From assembly GCA_019752375.1 (NCBI GenBank), contig JAIEMG010000286.1, positions 1 through 32,438 of the forward strand: 32,438 nt of DNA, written 5' to 3'. The translations under genes and the position numbers were made by a program. Of the stretch, positions 30,096 through 32,438 are shown in pieces. Position 1 is the first letter of the stretch, and every line of letters starts with the position of its first letter. Under the pieces are notes generated by a model. That model was not told the origin of the DNA. It searched no databases and saw nothing but the letters and a program-made list of their open reading frames with translations. This DNA is from Gemmataceae bacterium. Lineage in GTDB: Bacteria > Planctomycetota > Planctomycetia > Gemmatales > Gemmataceae.

Positions 30096-32438
30096 ATGAG
30101 AATCGCGGCGACAATCGTGCTGGCAGGGGCGTTGATGGTCATCGGGACCGACGTCCCACGCGCTGCCGAGGTCAAGGAGCCGGCGGCGGAGAAGGCGCGG
30201 ACCGACGCCCATGGCGACCCGCTCCCCAAGCACGCACGCCTGCGTCTCGGCACCGTGCGATTCCGCCAGGGCGGCACCATCGACACGGTGCTGTTCCTGC
30301 CCGACGGCAAGACCATCATCACCGATGGCAACAATGGCGCTTCGGTCAGCCGCTTCTGGGACGCCGCCACGGGGAAGGAACGGTACAGCATTCCCACCGT
30401 GGTCGGCCAGACCGTTTCCATCATCTCTCCCGACGGCCAGCTCGTGGTCGATGTCGAAAACGACCAGACCCTGCGCGTGTGGGACGTGGCGACCGGCAAG
30501 GAGAAGTGCAGGGTCGGCACCAAGGCCCCCAACGGCGGCGGCCTCGTCTCGCCGCAGTTTTCACCCGATAGCAAGACCGTGGCGGCCATCGTACCCAGAG
30601 CGGACGGCGCTACCGGCGCGATCCATGTCTGGGACGCCCAGTCCGGCAGGGAGCTGCGCAAGTTGATGGCGCCCGAGGCCAAGGAGAATGAAACCACTTT
30701 CAGCGTCCAAACATTTCGCTATTCGCCGCGCGGCAAGTGGCTCCTCGTCACCGGGGCCGGGGCGAACAATCCCATGAACGTCGTCTGGGATGCAACCACC
30801 GGCAAGCAAATGCCGGACCTGGGCGAGGGCTTGCTGGGGGGTGGGATCAACTTCTCGGTCGATGACCGGTATCTCGCTCGCACGGTCCTCGCTCCCGGCG
30901 AGCAGGCCGAGGAAGCAAATACCTTCCGGATCCGCCTCTGGGACGTGGCGACCGGCAAGCACGTTCGCGACCTGGGCAAGTTCGCCGCGGACCCCGGCAA
31001 TGTTCTCTTCACGCGCGGCGGCAAACAGGTGGCGACCATCGAGGGCGGTCAGAAGCTGCATCGCTGGGACCTGGCAAGCGGCAAGGAGCAGCCGATGATC
31101 GAAGCGGGCCAGGACACGGTCATCGTGAGCTTTGCCACCACGCTCGATGGCAAGACCCTCGCCCTTGGCACGGCGGATGGGACGATCAAGCTCTACGCCG
31201 CCGAGACCGGCAAGGAGCTGCACAGCCTGTCCGGTTATCAACCGTCACGCAACGGCGGCGGCGCCCCGCCGCCGGGGGCGAGCAACCCACTCGAGGAGTC
31301 CATCGACTTCTCGTCGGACGGCAAGTTGCTGGTGGCAGCCGGCGGGCATGTGGTTCGGTTGTGGGACGTGGAGACCGGCAAGGACAAGCGGCCCAGCGCC
31401 AGCGGCCACGAAGGCGCCATACTGTCCATCGCCATGAATGCCGAGCGCCAACTCGTGGCCACGCTTGGCACCGATGGCGCTGCTCGGCTCTGGCACGCGG
31501 CCACGGGCAAGGAGGTCGCCCGGATCGACGGACCCAAGCTCTCCGATCCGCAGCTTGCGTTCATGCAAGCGTTCGGATCGCTTGCCATCGCTCCCCATGG
31601 GGACATCGTGGCCATCGCATGGCCTGACGGCACGACCACGCTTTACGATGTACCCGGCAAGCAGGTGCTGCGCAAGATCGAAAACACTGGCACACGTGTG
31701 CTCTTTGCGCCCGGCGGCAAGACGCTCATCTCCGGCGACGGCATGGGACGAGTCTTCCTGTGGGACGTGCGAACCGGAAAGCAGTTGCGGCAGCTTGCCG
31801 GCGCGGGGCCGAACGAGCTGGCGCCCGAAGACGCAATGTTCGGAGGACCAGGCGTGAGTTTGGCCCTGTCGCCGGACGGCAAGACCCTGGCGACCGCGGA
31901 CATGGGCATGGATGGCCTCGAATTCGGGATTCGCCTGTGGGAGTTGTCGACCGGCAAGCAACGGCGTCATTTTCGGTTCAAGTCGGAACTGGACGGCAGC
32001 CCGCGCGGCGTACCGGGAGCAGGGATTGGTCTTCCCGCTCCGGGTGTGAACATCGGCGGCATCAGCGGGATCGCTTTCTCGCCGGACGGCAAGACGCTGG
32101 CGTGGAGCACGGGCGGCAGCATCCGTCTGTGCGATCTGGCCCAGGGCAAGGAAATCCGTCGCTTCGGCGGACAGGAGGGCGCGATCGCCGAGATGGCTTT
32201 TTCCCCCGGCGGCAAGTACCTGGCCGCGGCCAGCGACGACGGCACCCTCCAGGTCTGGGAGACAGCCACCGGCACCGCGCTGGGGCAACTGACCGGCCAC
32301 CGCGGCCCGCTCACGGCGCTGGTTTTCGCGCCGGACGGCAAGACGTTGATCACTGGCGGCGTCGACACCACGATCCTCTACTGGGACATGGATGCGTTCC
32401 TGGCCGAGGAACGTGCGCCGCGCGCGAAGTTGACGGTC
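30096..32438 (+). CDS. Large secreted WD40-repeat protein, 3' end beyond the window
   Basis: The frame is open for 781 codons from ATG 30096 to the last base, with no stop. AGGAG lies at 30081-30085 and a signal peptide follows (MRIAATIVLAGALMVIGTDV, cleavage near residue 24). Blades with LWD or VWD followed by (T/S)GKE and FSPDGKTLA-type turns fill residues about 55-770, enough for two propellers. The last visible residues (ILYWDMDAFLAEERAPRAKL) match the point where the paralogue at 9129 passes into its helical tail, so such a tail probably lies off the window. The N-terminus also resembles that paralogue. It is probably an exported scaffold or sensor, and its ligand is unknown. Confidence 0.9.
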   Translation, partial: MRIAATIVLAGALMVIGTDVPRAAEVKEPAAEKARTDAHGDPLPKHARLRLGTVRFRQGGTIDTVLFLPDGKTIITDGNNGASVSRFWDAATGKERYSIPTVVGQTVSIISPDGQLVVDVENDQTLRVWDVATGKEKCRVGTKAPNGGGLVSPQFSPDSKTVAAIVPRADGATGAIHVWDAQSGRELRKLMAPEAKENETTFSVQTFRYSPRGKWLLVTGAGANNPMNVVWDATTGKQMPDLGEGLLGGGINFSVDDRYLARTVLAPGEQAEEANTFRIRLWDVATGKHVRDLGKFAADPGNVLFTRGGKQVATIEGGQKLHRWDLASGKEQPMIEAGQDTVIVSFATTLDGKTLALGTADGTIKLYAAETGKELHSLSGYQPSRNGGGAPPPGASNPLEESIDFSSDGKLLVAAGGHVVRLWDVETGKDKRPSASGHEGAILSIAMNAERQLVATLGTDGAARLWHAATGKEVARIDGPKLSDPQLAFMQAFGSLAIAPHGDIVAIAWPDGTTTLYDVPGKQVLRKIENTGTRVLFAPGGKTLISGDGMGRVFLWDVRTGKQLRQLAGAGPNELAPEDAMFGGPGVSLALSPDGKTLATADMGMDGLEFGIRLWELSTGKQRRHFRFKSELDGSPRGVPGAGIGLPAPGVNIGGISGIAFSPDGKTLAWSTGGSIRLCDLAQGKEIRRFGGQEGAIAEMAFSPGGKYLAAASDDGTLQVWETATGTALGQLTGHRGPLTALVFAPDGKTLITGGVDTTILYWDMDAFLAEERAPRAKLTV

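Noticed and set aside
1..32438. CRISPR array, tRNA or rRNA genes
   Set aside because: No regularly spaced direct repeats and no tRNA or rRNA sequence patterns were seen on either strand.

Overview
The window looks like chromosomal accessory DNA from a planctomycete, most probably Gemmataceae-like. This rests on gene content and high GC, not on a marker gene; no rRNA, tRNA or ribosomal protein gene was seen. The planctomycete signature comes from several gene types occurring together. There are two DUF1501 proteins with twin-arginine leaders and a remnant of a third, and two membrane-anchored Ser/Thr kinases, one fused to WD40 repeats and preceded by a small ECF sigma factor. A second ECF sigma factor carries a membrane-anchored C-terminal extension. 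There are also large secreted WD40 and PQQ-type propeller proteins, a secreted protein with the planctomycete N-terminal LEAR-type motif, a PEP-CTERM protein and a DNRLRE-type protein.

Layout. Positions 1-1250 hold debris: a REP-like palindrome pair, the C-terminal part of an Rpn-family protein, another palindrome and a frameshifted minus-strand gene. Positions 1252-4788 (minus) hold the ECF sigma/kinase-WD40 pair. Positions 5053-11894 (plus) hold DUF1501, a decayed DUF1501 copy, a secreted alpha/beta-hydrolase and a secreted WD40 protein. Positions 12198-20348 (minus) hold a PQQ-gene fragment, two HEAT-like proteins, a cadherin/Ig-like secreted protein, a two-TM protein and a 1291-residue zinc-ribbon/Pro-rich/TM/PQQ-propeller protein. 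Positions 20565-26518 (plus) hold the ECF sigma fusion, a second DUF1501, a palindrome cluster, a frameshifted DNRLRE-type gene and a two-gene cassette with a Panacea/SocA-like protein. Positions 26785-28856 (minus) hold a kinase with a tailed C-terminus and a small partner. Positions 29043-32438 (plus) hold a PEP-CTERM protein and a second secreted WD40 protein that runs off the window.

How the genes may work together (inference). Most products are regulators (sigma factors, kinases) or envelope and secreted binding proteins (propellers, cadherin/Ig-like, CBM-like, PEP-CTERM). This suggests envelope sensing and surface or polymer interaction rather than core metabolism. Three divergent junctions (4788/5053, 20348/20565, 28856/29043) place a regulator beside a secreted or enzymatic gene.

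Non-coding structure is rich. Several families of short palindromes occur, one as an inverted pair with outward GTAG tags and compensatory base changes. Each of the three convergent gene junctions contains a strong hairpin. Decay is also common: one truncated gene, two frameshifted genes, a DUF1501 remnant, a PQQ-gene fragment and a possible WD40 remnant.
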